This document shows, piece by piece, positions 9,003-18,699 of a DNA stretch of 64,000 nt. The stretch is from Acidianus manzaensis. GTDB lineage: Archaea > Thermoproteota > Thermoprotei_A > Sulfolobales > Sulfolobaceae. Positions within the stretch are counted from its first letter, which is position 1. Each line of letters opens with the position of its first letter. Under the pieces are notes generated by a model, which saw nothing but the letters and a program-made list of their open reading frames with translations, did not search any database and was not told the origin of the DNA. The position numbers and the translations under genes are program-made. The DNA lies in assembly GCF_002116695.1 (NCBI RefSeq), contig NZ_CP020477.1, positions 793,501 to 857,500 of the forward strand, given 5' to 3'.

Positions 9003-10197
9003 GAATACGATAACCTTATCTTATAAGTACAGAATATATTCAACACTTGAGGTAGAACAAAAACTCGCCAAGACGATGGAAACAGAAGTAAAAGTATACA
9101 ACTCGTTATTGGATTACATAACAGAAAAGAAAAAACAAGGAATAAAAGTTACACAACTAGACACACAAAAATTACTCAAGAACATGAAAGAAAAACATGA
9201 GGTATACTCAAAAGCTTTACAAATGATAAACAACATACTCTGGTACAACATTAACTCTTTATCAAAATTGAAGAAGAATGGAAAGAAAGTAGGAAAACTA
9301 AGACATAAAAAGATATTCAAAATAATCTGGTACAATCAATCAGGATTCAAACTAACAGGAGATACACTCTATCTGTCAAAAATAGGAGAAATTAAAGTCC
9401 TCTTGCATAGGCCAATACGCGGAGAAATAAAAGGAGTCATCATAAAGAGAAGTAAAACAGATAAGTGGTATGCAATATTTCAAGTTGAGCAAGAAAAACA
9501 ACCGCTCGAGAAGACTGGCAAAGTAGTTGGTGTTGATTTGGGCGTAGAGAAATTTGTTACAACTAGTGATGGTGTTGTAATTGAGAATTCTAAACTGTTA
9601 GATAAGAGGGAGGAAAGGATTAGATTGTTGCAGAGGAGGTTATCGAGAAGGAAGAGGGGTTCAAGGAATCGCGAAAAGGCTAGGCTGAAGCTTGCTAAGG
9701 CTTATGAAAGGCTTGAGAATACTCTTGCTGATTATATTCACAAGGTAACAACGTGGTTAGTGAAAAATTATGATGTGATAGTTGTTGAGGAGTTAAATAC
9801 GCAAAGGATGGTGTTAGATTCTTTTGGTAGGTTGAGGAAGCATATTCTTTATTCTAAGTTTTCGTCTTTTCTCCACCAACTTTTCTACAAGGCTGTAAGA
9901 GCTGGTAGGAAGGTGGTGGAGGTAGATCCAGAGTATACGTCACAAACGTGTTCTAGGTGTGGGTATAAAGTGAAACTTAGTTTATCTGATAGGGTATTTC
10001 ATTGTCCTAATTGTGATCTTGTAATAGACCGTGATTATAATGCTTCTTTGAATGTTTTGAGGGATGGGGTTGGGACTGCCTTTCTGCCTGTGGAGGGGGA
10101 ACCTCTGCTGTACGTCACCTTTCATGAGGTGTTGTATAGTAAGTTTCCCCTGAGAAGCAGGAAATCCTCATCGCGAGGTGGGGATGCTTCGTCATAA
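8977..10197 (+). CDS. tnpB: TnpB RNA-guided nuclease of IS200/IS605
   Basis: A 406-residue TnpB, ancestor-type relative of Cas12. All three RuvC acidic sites are present: GVDLGVEKF (Asp, about 188), VIVVEELNTQ (Glu, about 271) and DRDYNASLN (Asp, about 351). The zinc ribbon CSRCG...CPNC is intact between the last two. The N-terminal region is the usual helical wedge/REC-like part. The last 45 residues are encoded by DNA that also forms the guide-RNA scaffold and right-end hairpins. TnpB uses a right-end RNA to cleave target DNA and favours element retention. The gene is fully open although the adjoining tnpA is dead. Confidence 0.92.
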   Translation: MFKTKEKNKNTITLSYKYRIYSTLEVEQKLAKTMETEVKVYNSLLDYITEKKKQGIKVTQLDTQKLLKNMKEKHEVYSKALQMINNILWYNINSLSKLKKNGKKVGKLRHKKIFKIIWYNQSGFKLTGDTLYLSKIGEIKVLLHRPIRGEIKGVIIKRSKTDKWYAIFQVEQEKQPLEKTGKVVGVDLGVEKFVTTSDGVVIENSKLLDKREERIRLLQRRLSRRKRGSRNREKARLKLAKAYERLENTLADYIHKVTTWLVKNYDVIVVEELNTQRMVLDSFGRLRKHILYSKFSSFLHQLFYKAVRAGRKVVEVDPEYTSQTCSRCGYKVKLSLSDRVFHCPNCDLVIDRDYNASLNVLRDGVGTAFLPVEGEPLLYVTFHEVLYSKFPLRSRKSSSRGGDASS

Positions 10198-10214
10198 TGG
10201 CGGGGTAGTTCACG
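10059..10214 (+). ncRNA. Putative TnpB guide RNA (omega/reRNA) of the full IS605 element
   Basis: The 3' end of tnpB and the right end form a G+C-rich structured block (GGGGAACCTC, AAGTTTCCCC, CCTCATCGCGAGG hairpin, ending GTAGTTCACG). By analogy with characterised TnpB systems this yields the guide RNA, with the guide read from the flank starting at 10215 (CATTTCTACAAAAAAG). The same scaffold is kept in both miniature elements. The boundaries are estimates. Confidence 0.45.
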
Positions 10215-10218
10215 CATT

Positions 10219-10377
10219 TCTACAAAAAAGAGTAGAAAAACTTATCTAGATCCTCCTAAATTCATGAAAAATACTATTAGAACTTTATTTAATGATGAAA
10301 AATATAAATTAAATTCAAGAAAGAAATTAAGCTACAAAGAGGAAAACATTTATGCGAGCGTATTGTTGAAGATATGA
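10219..10377 (+). pseudogene. Coding remnant next to the IS605 right end (transposase-like N-terminus)
   Basis: Directly after the element end, 52 codons stay open and read like real protein (RKTYLDPPKFMKNTIRTL, then KYKLNSRKKLSYKEENIYA), ending at TGA 10375. There is no start codon in frame on this side. The pattern resembles the N-terminal part of an insertion-sequence transposase, but I cannot name the family. The IS605 copy probably sits at the edge of this older remnant. Confidence 0.35.
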
Positions 10378-11209
<832 letters not shown>

Positions 11210-11314
11210 AATTCATTTTTATAATTTATAAGGGAATTTTTTTATCTTTTATTCAAGTAATTCTAATAATTTAATAAATTAAAGTAACTCATGTCCTATA
11301 ATAGAATAAACAAA

Positions 11315-11344
11315 CCTCGCCTCTCTGGGGTCAGAGTGAGAAGG
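11315..11344. other. G+C-rich stem-loop between convergent genes
   Basis: Within otherwise AT-rich DNA there is CTCTG-GGGT-CAGAG (11323-11336), a perfect 5-bp stem with a 4-base loop. Partial outer pairing CCT...AGG extends it to 11315-11344. It lies between the ends of uspA and the MFS gene. It could be a small RNA, a processing hairpin, or the relic of a mobile-element end. No box C/D or H/ACA pattern was convincingly seen. Confidence 0.3.
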
Positions 11345-11464
11345 ATTAGTGGTTTTCGTAAGTTCAGTTAAACTCCAAAGAGTAAGAATAATGCGGAATA
11401 ATGAAATCTAATGAGACCAAAACCTCTTAATATTTTAGTCTATTGGGTCTAATTAGAGATGAGA

Positions 11465-12553
<1,089 letters not shown>

Positions 12554-12671
12554 GAGAAAGTAAAGAGTAGTTTAAGATAAAAATGTTTCATATCTAACTA
12601 ATTCCATTTTAATTTAGCTTAGTTTATTCAGTAACTATTTCTCTTTTTCCCTTTTTTGTAAATTTCTCCTA

Positions 12672-13247
12672 TTATAACCATTTAACCAAACCTTCGCTTT
12701 CCTCAATCTTTCCGTAAAGATTCCATATACTGCTAGGAATTTCCATTTCTTTAGTTGTAATACTCTTTTTTATTATAAATCGAAATCCTCCTTTTTCTCT
12801 TTCAATTTTTATTAAACTATGGGTAGAATGCAAACCAAATATAGAACCTTCCTTTTCTCTATCCATAAAACTAAAAATAAACTTTTTAGTTCCTATTTTT
12901 AATTTCCTTATTGATGATATAATTTCATTGTAATTTTTTCTATGATGATAGGGATCAATAATAATTAAATCATGTCCATTCATACTTTCTATAGTGGGAG
13001 GAACATCTTCAGGCTTAAATGCTCTTCTTAAATAAACTTCTCCATGAGTACTAAAAACGTGTTGGAATCTCTTTATTAAATATGGATCGAGCCCACCTCT
13101 TTCAGAAACTATAACTACAAATACTGGAGCAGAGAGAGCTATAACTCTATGATAAAATGGTATTAACACATTAGAAGAAGAATAAAATTCCACTATTTCG
13201 TCTTTTGAAATTATTTTATCGATAGAAGCAAAACCAGTCGTTAGCAT
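12672..13247 (-). CDS. RecA/RadA-like paralogue lacking Walker A, in the Dpo2 operon
   Basis: 191 residues starting MLTTGFASIDKII, the opening typical of RadA/RecA-family core domains (G-x2-S-x-D). Where Walker A should follow it reads IVEFYSSSNVLIPF, with no GKT. A Walker-B-like strand HDLIIIDPYH is present. It is thus a probable non-ATP-binding RecA-fold protein. The gene overlaps the polymerase gene by 7 bases and is surely cotranscribed, which fits a role in DNA-damage tolerance alongside Dpo2. The assignment rests on weak motifs and context. Confidence 0.55.
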   Translation of the reverse strand: MLTTGFASIDKIISKDEIVEFYSSSNVLIPFYHRVIALSAPVFVVIVSERGGLDPYLIKRFQHVFSTHGEVYLRRAFKPEDVPPTIESMNGHDLIIIDPYHHRKNYNEIISSIRKLKIGTKKFIFSFMDREKEGSIFGLHSTHSLIKIEREKGGFRFIIKKSITTKEMEIPSSIWNLYGKIEESEGLVKWL

Positions 13248-14896
13248 TGTATCATCTCCATGACATCTTCAAATTCTCTGTTCAAGTACTCCTTATAGTA
13301 GAATACGTCCTTTCCGTAGTAACCATGCCTAGCATCGTAAAATCCTTTAATACCTCTAACATAAGGTATACCCTTGATAAAGATAACATAATCTTTTGGT
13401 TCTCCGTTAAGTATTCTTTTGTTATAAGCAGAATATAATTCTTTAATTTTTCTTTTAGAATTCCTTACTTCATCACAATTTTTAGCATCTCTCAATATTA
13501 ATAGAATATCATTTAGAAAATCTTTAATTATGTTTGGCATATTCCTTCTTATGAAACCTTTAGCAATAATTTCTTCATTTGTTTTAGCAATATATCTCAT
13601 AGGATAAGGAGTTTCATTCTTAGTGGACGTAAAAATTACCCATTGCAATTCCTTATAATCCAATTTAAGGCCAGTCTCATCTTCTATTTTGTCGATTAAT
13701 CCTTCTATATTACCTCCCTTAACAATTAACGAGTCTATAATTCCATGAAGTACATCAAAACCTAAGCTTTCGGCTATTTCAATACTTTTCCTCAAAGTTT
13801 TTCTTGAGAAATAAGTTACCATTTCATAAGCTTCGATTTTACCGAAGCGAGAGTTTCTATAACCTAAGTAACCGAAAGACGCAACTAATATCCATTTTAT
13901 GGCATTTGATCTTTCTTCATCAATCTTTTTTAGTTCTTCCTTTCTTCTTACTAACCATTCGAGTGCTTCTGGTACTATTCCTTTTTCCTTTAGGCAAATA
14001 GAATGTAATTCAGTTTTTATATCGTCACAAACGTCTATAGTTTCGGCTGAAATATTGTATTTAATTATTAAAGAAGGATACATAGATTTAAAATCGATTT
14101 GATAAACACTATCGAAACATCCTAATTTAGGAAAAATAACCAATCCGCCCTTATCTGCTATTTCTATGTCTTCCATTTTCCTCAGTTTTTCTACTCTAGG
14201 AACAACGTTAGGAACAATAATTTTTCTCTTAAACGCAATCCAGGCTTCGTTAGTAGTTAAAGCTTTTCCTATACTAGCATAAGCTATTTCATGAATAGGC
14301 GTTCTAGTAACATAAGACCACTCTACTAAACCCTTAATAGAAACTGGAGAACGTTTTCTTTCTCCTTGAATTTTTACTTGAGCCTTTACATTACAAGGAA
14401 AACCGTAGCATTCTACAATATCAGCCTCAATCGAAGCAAGATCATTATAGTAGAGTATATCTTTTTTCTTTTTCCCATTAATCTCTACTTCAAAAATATT
14501 TTCAGCCCCATTATACCATCGTAAAAATCTAATAGTTACCAAATTAATTTCAGGAAATTCCTTATCTGAAAAAGAACACGGTATTAATCCTAGCCTGTCT
14601 ATTGTCTGAGATAAAACTGTAGGTAGTTCATTTACAACTTTCAATCTTTTCCTTAAATAGTAGTATGCGCTAAAGCTTTCAACTTCAAATCGATAAAGTG
14701 GAACCTCTTTTCCTTCTATGGTTTTCCATACTTCTTTTTCGTAGTACCTCACTTCAGGATGCTGTAATACTACATCTGGATTGTCAGTTATTACGTAAAC
14801 GGGAAAAGTTGTTTTTACTATTTTTTCTCTGAAATTATTAAAAAGTAATCTTATCCCTCCTTTGATTGGGACAGCGTCAAGCAAGTATTCTTCCAT
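13241..14896 (-). CDS. dpo2: B-family DNA polymerase Dpo2 (PolB2)
   Basis: 551 residues, much shorter than replicative PolB1 (about 880). Motif A is QIDFKSMYPSLI (Asp present). The motif B region is AIKWILVASFGYLGY. Motif C is HGIIDSLIV, where the usual first Asp of DTD is Ile and only the second remains. These altered motifs are the known mark of archaeal PolB2, once called inactivated but reported to act in translesion synthesis in Sulfolobus. I see no clear 3'-5' exonuclease motifs. It is the central gene of a three-gene overlapping operon (15132 to 12672). Confidence 0.85.
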   Translation of the reverse strand: MEEYLLDAVPIKGGIRLLFNNFREKIVKTTFPVYVITDNPDVVLQHPEVRYYEKEVWKTIEGKEVPLYRFEVESFSAYYYLRKRLKVVNELPTVLSQTIDRLGLIPCSFSDKEFPEINLVTIRFLRWYNGAENIFEVEINGKKKKDILYYNDLASIEADIVECYGFPCNVKAQVKIQGERKRSPVSIKGLVEWSYVTRTPIHEIAYASIGKALTTNEAWIAFKRKIIVPNVVPRVEKLRKMEDIEIADKGGLVIFPKLGCFDSVYQIDFKSMYPSLIIKYNISAETIDVCDDIKTELHSICLKEKGIVPEALEWLVRRKEELKKIDEERSNAIKWILVASFGYLGYRNSRFGKIEAYEMVTYFSRKTLRKSIEIAESLGFDVLHGIIDSLIVKGGNIEGLIDKIEDETGLKLDYKELQWVIFTSTKNETPYPMRYIAKTNEEIIAKGFIRRNMPNIIKDFLNDILLILRDAKNCDEVRNSKRKIKELYSAYNKRILNGEPKDYVIFIKGIPYVRGIKGFYDARHGYYGKDVFYYKEYLNREFEDVMEMIQC

Positions 14897-15132
14897 TTTT
14901 CCAATTCCTCCTCAAATGTAATAAGCATAGAAAGAATAACTAAATTGTAAGGATCAAAGAATTCATCATATGACGCGCTCTGTAGATATCTTACTTTCTC
15001 TTTACTTTTTTCTATCAATTTTTCAAGGTCGTTAGAATGGAAATGTAAGGCAATCTTTCTTAAAGTTTCTAACTCTTGGTCGACTGCTCTAGTATAAGAT
15101 GGTTGAGTTCTTCCCATGATATTAGTTTTCAT
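14851..15132 (-). CDS. Small helical protein, first gene of the Dpo2 operon
   Basis: 93 residues, helical, no cysteines beyond one near the end (KNTCLTLS). It overlaps the dpo2 start by 46 bases, so translation is probably coupled. ATG 15132 and an in-frame ATG at 15117 (MGRTQPSYTR) are both possible starts. A small protein at this place is expected in Sulfolobales Dpo2 operons; its function is unknown. An AGTTTTC lies 26 bases before ATG 15132, close to but not identical with the ANTTTC box of UV-inducible Sulfolobales promoters. Confidence 0.6.
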   Translation of the reverse strand: MKTNIMGRTQPSYTRAVDQELETLRKIALHFHSNDLEKLIEKSKEKVRYLQSASYDEFFDPYNLVILSMLITFEEELEKWKNTCLTLSQSKEG

Positions 15133-15497
15133 TTTGAGGGAAATAAATAGCGAGAGAGAAAACTGTAACTAATATTTTAATATTTGAATAAAAATATAAC
15201 GTAAATAATACCAAAAGCAGGTATAATCTATTAAGTAAAATTTAAGAAAAATTTCACTCAAGTCTCTTTATATGTATTAAGGAAATTCGACAGATCCAGT
15301 TTCTTTATAACTTGAATATAATTTACAGCTACTGTACTCTTAGAGATTATCAAAAACGAAATACTCTCTTTTCTATCTTCATTCAATAAATGAATGCTAA
15401 ATTTGTTAAATAAAAATAGTTAACGATTTAGGAAGATTTTTAAGTAAAAATAGAAAAAATATGAAAATTTTATTAACCATTTTATCTAATATATAGT
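15133..15497. other. Divergent promoter region between Dpo2 operon and metallo-hydrolase
   Basis: No coding sequence is seen. On the minus strand an AGTTTTC box at 15158-15164 sits at promoter distance from the Dpo2 operon start. A CATTCA-N5-TGAATG inverted repeat lies near 15381-15397. Toward the metallo-hydrolase, AT-rich sequence before 15498 fits a leaderless promoter. Confidence 0.35.
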
Positions 15498-16331
15498 ATG
15501 GATCAAATAGGAAGTTTAAAAATTACTGTATTAAGTGATAATTTTACAAGTACAATTATTCCTCCATTAATAGGTGAATGGGGATTTTCTGCATTAATAG
15601 AAGCAGATGACGTAAAAATACTATTTGATGTAGGAAATTCAGGTTTTCCAGTTCTTTATAATTCTGAAAAACTTAACATAGATTTGAAAAGCATAGATTA
15701 TATAATTTTAAGTCATGGGCATTCTGATCACACTGGAGGATTAGGAAATGAGAAATTACTTTCTCTTTTGAAAGGTAAAACGCTGATTGCACATCCTGGA
15801 ATTTTTGAGAAGAAATTCCTTAACTGGAATAATAAGCTTCAATATATAGGATTGCCATTATCTAGAGAAGAATTAGAACGTAATTTTCAAGTAATATTAA
15901 CTAAAAAACCTTTAGAGTTCGCTAAAGGATTAATTTTTAGTGGAGAGATAAAGAGATATGGTCATCCAGAATTAAATTCTGGATTGTTTAAGGGAGAGGA
16001 AGATGGTATTGAAAGCGATCATCTATATGACGATATTGCATTATTTATGAATACAAGTAAAGGAGTAGTGGTATTGACTGGGTGTGGTCATTCTAATGTT
16101 TTAAATATAGTAAATTATGCTAAAGAGGTAACCAAAGAGAAAATATACGCAGTCCTAGGTGGATTCCATCTTCTTTCATCTAACCCACAGCAAGTTAATG
16201 AAGTAATCAACGAAATTTCTTCTGAAAGCAGTAAAATAGGTCCTTCTCACTGTAGCGGAAATCTAGCAAAGAGTGTTGTTACTAAAGATAAGTTTGTAGA
16301 TTTCGGTGTCGGTAAAACATTTGAAATTTAA
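15498..16331 (+). CDS. MBL-fold metallo-hydrolase (dihydropteroate-synthase-like subgroup)
   Basis: 277 residues of the metallo-beta-lactamase fold. The metal-binding motif HGHSDHTGG (about 75-83) is complete, and further ligands are likely in GCGHSN and at GPSHCSG near the end. The long insert with GHPELNSG and the terminal SHCSG pattern match the group annotated as 7,8-dihydropterin-6-methyl-4-(beta-D-ribofuranosyl)aminobenzene-5'-phosphate synthase-like enzymes of methanopterin-type cofactor pathways. That name is a family label and the true substrate is uncertain. It is followed by the second miniature IS605 element. Confidence 0.7.
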   Translation: MDQIGSLKITVLSDNFTSTIIPPLIGEWGFSALIEADDVKILFDVGNSGFPVLYNSEKLNIDLKSIDYIILSHGHSDHTGGLGNEKLLSLLKGKTLIAHPGIFEKKFLNWNNKLQYIGLPLSREELERNFQVILTKKPLEFAKGLIFSGEIKRYGHPELNSGLFKGEEDGIESDHLYDDIALFMNTSKGVVVLTGCGHSNVLNIVNYAKEVTKEKIYAVLGGFHLLSSNPQQVNEVINEISSESSKIGPSHCSGNLAKSVVTKDKFVDFGVGKTFEI

Positions 16332-16352
16332 GGAAATAGTTTTAACATTAAT

Positions 16353-16602
16353 GGGGGTTAAGGGGGCGGAAATCCCCATCAGAAGTTGGGATGAATAGCT
16401 CCCTTATAGAAAAAGTTTTTGTATCAACGAAACGAAAAATTCATTTGGTTCTACTGGGCTGAAAGAGCTAGCTTATGAGGGATGGACTGCCTGTGGAGGG
16501 GAAACCTCTACTATACGCTTACGTATAGCAAGTTTCCCTAAAGAAGCAGGAAATCCTCATCGTGAGGTGGGGATGCTTCGTCGTAAGGCGGAGTAGTTCA
16601 CG
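16353..16602 (+). mobile_element. Miniature IS200/IS605-type element (non-autonomous), copy 2
   Basis: A 250-bp block almost identical to 3968-4220 (few substitutions, a few indels), with left hairpin GGGG...CCCC and right end GTAGTTCACG. The internal segment (GTATCAACGAAACG, TTGGTTCTACTGGG) is shared with copy 1 but absent from the full IS605 element, so the two descend from the same miniature ancestor. It is inserted after CATTAAT, 21 bases past the metallo-hydrolase stop and just before the convergent pcm gene. Confidence 0.85.
16472..16602 (+). ncRNA. Putative TnpB guide RNA (omega/reRNA) scaffold, miniature element 2
   Basis: The same right-end scaffold as copy 1 and as the tnpB-linked copy (CCTCATCGTGAGG hairpin, GGGGATGCTTCGTCG, terminal GTAGTTCACG). 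The predicted guide starts at 16603 (ATAATATGAGATACAT), different from those of the other two copies. Expression is not shown by sequence. Confidence 0.4.
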
Positions 16603-16624
16603 ATAATATGAGATACATATTTTT

Positions 16625-17317
16625 CTATATTTTTTCTTTAAGCATTTCCATTAATTTTTTTATTTGCTTTTCAAGTCTTTCAATTCTATCGTCGTCTTCT
16701 TCATCCTCATAAAATCCATATATTCCTTTCATTTTCATGAAAATTACATTTGTGAGTTTTTGGATTTGAGGATTGTTTTCATCTATTTTTATAATTTTGT
16801 AAAGAGACTGTACCTTGCCTGTTCCAATTGGTACTATCATTATTCCTCCTTCTTTTAATTGTTCGTAAAGTTTACAAGGTATTGTGGGTGATGCTGCCCA
16901 AACTATTATTCTGTCAAACGGTTTTTCTTTTTCTAGTCCTAAAGTTCCATCTGCCTTTATCACTTCTACATTATTATATTTTTTTAACTTTTCTCTAGCA
17001 TAATTATACATATCATTGTTTATTTCTAATGAAAATACTTTATCTACAATTTCAGCCATTAGCGCTGTGTAATATCCTATTCCAGTACCTATTTCCAAAA
17101 CTTTTTGTGACTTATGTAAATCTAAATTATCTAACATGTATATCCCTAAACTAAGTGCAGTAGTAGTTATTTCTGGGATTATTTGTAAGGGAGTATCAAC
17201 GTATTTTTTATCATAAGCGTATTTTTTTAATAAGTCAGGAAGGAAATCTTCTCTATTCACTTTCAAGAATGCTTTATACAATTCTGCATTCTTTATTCTT
17301 GATGCTATTTCTTCCAT
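16625..17317 (-). CDS. pcm: Protein-L-isoaspartate O-methyltransferase
   Basis: 230 residues. Uses S-adenosylmethionine to methylate L-isoaspartyl residues and start repair of aged proteins. The SAM motif is VLEIGTGIGYYTALMAEI, preceded by the family hallmark of aligned Thr residues (ITTTALSLGIYML), and DRIIVWAASPTIP is the post-motif. A charged helical C-terminal tail (DDRIERLEKQIKKLMEML) resembles the extension of the Sulfolobus tokodaii enzyme, which forms hexamers. The gene ends 22 bases from the miniature element. Confidence 0.88.
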   Translation of the reverse strand: MEEIASRIKNAELYKAFLKVNREDFLPDLLKKYAYDKKYVDTPLQIIPEITTTALSLGIYMLDNLDLHKSQKVLEIGTGIGYYTALMAEIVDKVFSLEINNDMYNYAREKLKKYNNVEVIKADGTLGLEKEKPFDRIIVWAASPTIPCKLYEQLKEGGIMIVPIGTGKVQSLYKIIKIDENNPQIQKLTNVIFMKMKGIYGFYEDEEDDDRIERLEKQIKKLMEMLKEKI

Positions 17318-17385
17318 GAGAGTATATTATTTCTAGATATAAAATAGACTTCTAAAATGAAGTACAGACGTGAATAAGGCTTAAA

Positions 17386-17425
17386 ATCATATTCTAAAAT
17401 ATGATATTTATGAATATGATATTTA
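17386..17425. promoter_or_regulatory. Palindrome and direct repeats at the ATPase-nuclease start
   Basis: ATCATATT-CTAA-AATATGAT (17386-17405) is a perfect inverted repeat with 8-bp arms. AATATGATATTTA occurs twice (17398-17410 and 17413-17425). The repeats cover the candidate start codons of the following gene, so binding there would block transcription or translation. This parallels the palindromes before the two other archaeal ATPase loci. Confidence 0.5.
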
Positions 17426-18696
17426 TAGATAGGGAAAGAGAACTTGAAAGCTTAAGGAAAAGGCTTAATTCTTCCAACTTTGAGTTCATAGTAATTTATG
17501 GTAGAAGGAGAATAGGGAAAACAACATTAATATTGAAAGCGATACAAGATATGGAAAATAATTCTGTATATTATTTAGCTACAGAAAAAAATAATCTACA
17601 GAAATTTAAGGATGTTTGTAAATTAAAATTTCCTGAAATAGAATATATCAAAGAAGATTGGGAAGCGTTATTTCACTTTCTAAAAGATAAGATAATAATT
17701 ATAGACGAATTCCCATATATGATTGAAGAAGATAAAACAATATTATCTACTTTCCAAAAAATTGTAGATAATATACTTAATACTAAAACAAAATTAATTC
17801 TGGTAGGATCTTCAATTTCAGTTATGGAAGATGTAATATCATATAAAAGTCCACTATATGGGAGAAGGACAGCGTCAATGAAAATAAAGGAATTAACTTT
17901 TAAGAATTTAAAAAATTATGGATTTGATATAGAAGAAGCAGTTAAAATTTATGGTTTTACAGGAGGAGTTCCACTCTATTTAAATAAAGTTAAACCACCA
18001 TTTTATGAGTGGATAAATGAAGAGTTGAAGAAAGTAGATTCTTTCGTAAAAGATGAAATGGATTTTCTTTTAAGGTACGAATTTAAGGAAATTTCAACTT
18101 ATAAAGAAATATTGTTTGCTATCTCTTTAGGTAAAAATAACCTAGGTGAAATAAAGGATTTCGTAAAAGTTAACGGTGATATAAGTTCTTATTTAAAAAA
18201 ATTAGAGAGAATAGAATTAATATCTAGAGAGATTCCAGTTACTGAAACTAATAGCAAAAGAGGAAAATATGTAATTTTAGATAATTTTACTAATTTCTGG
18301 TTTAGATTTATTTATCCGAATTTAAGCTTAATAGAGGAAGGAAAATATGAAATAGATAAAAATGAATACAATCAGTATCTTGGTTTTATATTTGAGAAAA
18401 TTGCTAAAGAGTACGTTAAATCCAGGTATAGCGTTAAGAAGATAGGTCGTCAATGGTGGAAAGATATAGAAATAGATATTCTTGCATTAGGTAATACTAA
18501 AATAGCTGGAGAATGCAAATGGAGCGAAGACGTTAATCCCAGCAAGATATTAGCTAATCTGGAAGATAAATTGAAGAAGTTAAAGATTTCTGTAGATAAA
18601 TATATTATATTTGCGAAAAGCTTTACCAATTACGAAAAATTGGATAATACAGAATTAGTTGATCTAGAGACTTTAAGGAGATGGTATTTGTCTTAA
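17416..18696 (+). CDS. Archaeal ATPase with C-terminal DUF234/PD-(D/E)XK nuclease-like domain
   Basis: About 426 residues. N-terminal AAA+ ATPase: IDRERELESL, Walker A YGRRRIGKTTL, Walker B KIIIIDEFPYM, sensor ILVGSS. Then a winged helix (EIKDFVKVNGDISSYLKKLERIELI), and a C-terminal domain with EIDILAL...GECKW, the D-x(n)-E-x-K pattern of PD-(D/E)XK nucleases seen in DUF234. Frames are open from ATG 17401, but that start lies inside a direct repeat; the ATG at 17416 (MIFIDREREL) gives the usual N-terminus. The role is unknown; defence or mobile-element functions are often suspected. Confidence 0.75.
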   Translation: MIFIDRERELESLRKRLNSSNFEFIVIYGRRRIGKTTLILKAIQDMENNSVYYLATEKNNLQKFKDVCKLKFPEIEYIKEDWEALFHFLKDKIIIIDEFPYMIEEDKTILSTFQKIVDNILNTKTKLILVGSSISVMEDVISYKSPLYGRRTASMKIKELTFKNLKNYGFDIEEAVKIYGFTGGVPLYLNKVKPPFYEWINEELKKVDSFVKDEMDFLLRYEFKEISTYKEILFAISLGKNNLGEIKDFVKVNGDISSYLKKLERIELISREIPVTETNSKRGKYVILDNFTNFWFRFIYPNLSLIEEGKYEIDKNEYNQYLGFIFEKIAKEYVKSRYSVKKIGRQWWKDIEIDILALGNTKIAGECKWSEDVNPSKILANLEDKLKKLKISVDKYIIFAKSFTNYEKLDNTELVDLETLRRWYLS

Positions 18697-18699
18697 TTT

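Larger units (their letters stand above)
8520..10214 (+). mobile_element. IS200/IS605-family element with dead tnpA and intact tnpB
   Basis: The left end starts GGGGTTAAGG at 8520 with a GGG...CCC hairpin. The right end finishes GGGGTAGTTCACG at 10214 with a CCTC/GAGG hairpin. Inside are tnpA (8607-9002, four in-frame stops) and tnpB (8977-10197, uninterrupted), the order of the IS605 group. As usual for this family there are no terminal inverted repeats. The left flank ends CATTACT, which loosely resembles the short pentamer targets of such elements. Two miniature copies with the same ends lie at 3968 and 16353. Transposition must now depend on a TnpA from elsewhere. Confidence 0.9.

Noticed and set aside
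9114..9335. Minus-strand open frame within tnpB
   Set aside because: Shadow of tnpB; rich in Phe/Cys as expected from antisense of Lys-rich coding.
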